From Acinetobacter lwoffii (GTDB lineage Bacteria > Pseudomonadota > Gammaproteobacteria > Pseudomonadales > Moraxellaceae): 64,000 nt of DNA. A program made the position numbers and the translations under genes. The notes below the pieces were generated by a model. It searched no databases, had not been told where the DNA came from, and saw only the letters and a list, made by a program, of their open reading frames with translations. Every line of letters starts with the position of its first letter. Within the stretch, counting starts at the first letter, position 1. Below, piece by piece: positions 63,181 through 64,000 of this stretch. The DNA lies in contig NZ_CP118963.1 of the NCBI RefSeq assembly GCF_029024105.1, positions 2,666,001 through 2,730,000 of the forward strand. The letters are read 5' to 3'.

Positions 63181-63786
63181 TTATGGACGTTTAGTTAAAA
63201 CTTCGTCCACAAGACCGTATTCTTTCGCTTGCTGAGCAGTCATAAAGTTGTCACGGTCTGTATCACGTGCAACTTTCTCGTAATCCTGACCGCTGTGTTC
63301 AGCCATTAAACGGTTTAAACGTTCTTTAATAAACAGGATTTCACGTGCATGAATTTCAATATCTGAAGCCTGACCACGGAAACCACCCAATGGCTGGTGA
63401 ATCATGACACGGGCATTTTCAAGGCAATAACGCTTGCCTTTGGTACCGGCATTCAGCAGGAACGCACCCATTGATGCTGCCTGACCCATGCAGTACGTTA
63501 CGACATCAGGTTTGATAAACTGCATGGTGTCATAAATCGCCATACCCGCAGTTACCGAACCGCCTGGTGAATTGATATATAGATGAATATCTTTATCTGG
63601 ATTTTCCGCCTCTAAAAACAACATTTGCGCAACGATCAGGTTCGCCATGTTGTCTTCAACTTCGCCCGTCATAAAAATTACACGTTCACGCAAAAGGCGT
63701 GAATAAATATCAAAAGAACGCTCACCACGAGAGGATTGTTCTACCACCATTGGCACTAAAGCGTTTTCAATCGTTGGAACATACAT
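63181..63786 (-). CDS. clpP: ATP-dependent Clp protease proteolytic subunit
   Basis: A 201-residue serine peptidase that forms the ClpP tetradecamer. The catalytic Ser is in MGQAASMGAFLL, the His in MIHQPLGG and the Asp in KVARDTDRDN. It is cotranscribed with clpX and preceded by a promoter in the gap to tig. Confidence 0.97.
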   Translation of the reverse strand: MYVPTIENALVPMVVEQSSRGERSFDIYSRLLRERVIFMTGEVEDNMANLIVAQMLFLEAENPDKDIHLYINSPGGSVTAGMAIYDTMQFIKPDVVTYCMGQAASMGAFLLNAGTKGKRYCLENARVMIHQPLGGFRGQASDIEIHAREILFIKERLNRLMAEHSGQDYEKVARDTDRDNFMTAQQAKEYGLVDEVLTKRP

Positions 63787-63879
63787 ACGTTTATTTATTC
63801 CTAAATTTTTTGTGACCTAACCCATAATCACAATATGAGGGATAATCACTGAAATTGCAAAAAATTCGCCAACAAATCC

Positions 63880-63907
63880 ATTATATTTTTTGCATTAGTT
63901 TTGTGAA
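63880..63907 (-). promoter_or_regulatory. clpP promoter
   Basis: A perfect -10 TATAAT (63880-63885) and a five-of-six -35 TTCACA (63902-63907) with a 16-base spacer on the minus strand, about 95 bases before the clpP start. Confidence 0.6.
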
Positions 63908-63940
63908 AAACAGAAATGCTTTTTTCAGGCATCAATATGA

Positions 63941-63967
63941 AAAAAAGGCGCATTAAGCGCCTTTTTT
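63941..63967 (-). terminator. Terminator after the trigger factor gene
   Basis: GGCGC-ATTAA-GCGCC with flanking A and T runs just after the stop of the right-edge gene. Confidence 0.88.
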
Positions 63968-63980
63968 ATCGAAAGCTAAA

Positions 63981-64000
63981 TTAGCCTTGTTGACGAGCTT
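63981..64000 (-). CDS. tig: Last codons of trigger factor (partial)
   Basis: Only the stop codon and the codons for ARQQG are in the window. The assignment rests on the standard tig-clpP-clpX order and the Gln-Gln-containing end, so the product is inferred from context. Confidence 0.6.

Overview
The window is chromosomal DNA from an Acinetobacter-like gammaproteobacterium. The evidence is the conserved gene orders (rlmN-pilW-rodZ-ispG-hisS-yfgM-bamB-der, tig-clpP-clpX, ilvI-ilvH-ilvC, rhodanese-grxC-secB), a short 338-residue class I IlvC, a class I fumarase, a separate ackA-pta pair and moderate-to-low GC. This is an assignment from gene content and sequence style, not from a database search.

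Region 1 (1-10425) is almost all minus strand. It holds the start of der, then an outer-membrane, translation and isoprenoid block read from rlmN down to bamB, then ndk, iscX, and a glycosyltransferase followed by a PAP2 phosphatase. Region 2 (about 10426-17690) is visibly more AT-rich and looks acquired. It carries a compact four-gene archaic chaperone-usher pilus operon (pilin, chaperone, usher, single-domain tip candidate), a decayed IS5-type transposase, a complete IS5-family element sitting exactly on the stop codon of a frameshifted DUF2971 gene, three terminator-like hairpins and a degenerate second copy of the 3' end of ilvC. Region 3 (17690-25560) holds ilvC, ilvH and ilvI for branched-chain amino acid synthesis, a DUF4124 protein, leuS and lptE.

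Region 4 (25569-31455) is holA and a macA-macB-outer membrane factor export operon with a plausible promoter and a weak Fur-like site. Region 5 (31523-50008) is a series of housekeeping and envelope genes: a Sel1-repeat protein, tcdA, orn, rsgA, a rhodanese, grxC, secB, fabI, a TatD-family nuclease, two tandem DUF3298-like lipoproteins, prfC, a MHYT-GGDEF-EAL protein, the tail-specific protease, nagZ and a methyltransferase. Region 6 (50036-57955) has an alpha/beta hydrolase joined to a PilZ-like tail, proA, ackA-pta, a DUF2171 protein, an 8-bp tandem repeat, and a previously easy-to-miss 28-residue membrane microprotein that sits behind a near-consensus Pho box. Region 7 (57956-64000) is the fumarase gene, whose terminator loop has been split by an IS4-family element with a 13-bp target duplication, then a DUF2846 lipoprotein, clpX, clpP and the last codons of tig.

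The most notable signals are the Pho-box microprotein at 57542-57690, the IS4-family insertion inside the fumarase terminator with replacement hairpins, the minimal pilus operon with an unusual cysteine and proline segment in its pilin, the IS on a stop codon, and the duplicated ilvC tail that marks the edge of the acquired region.
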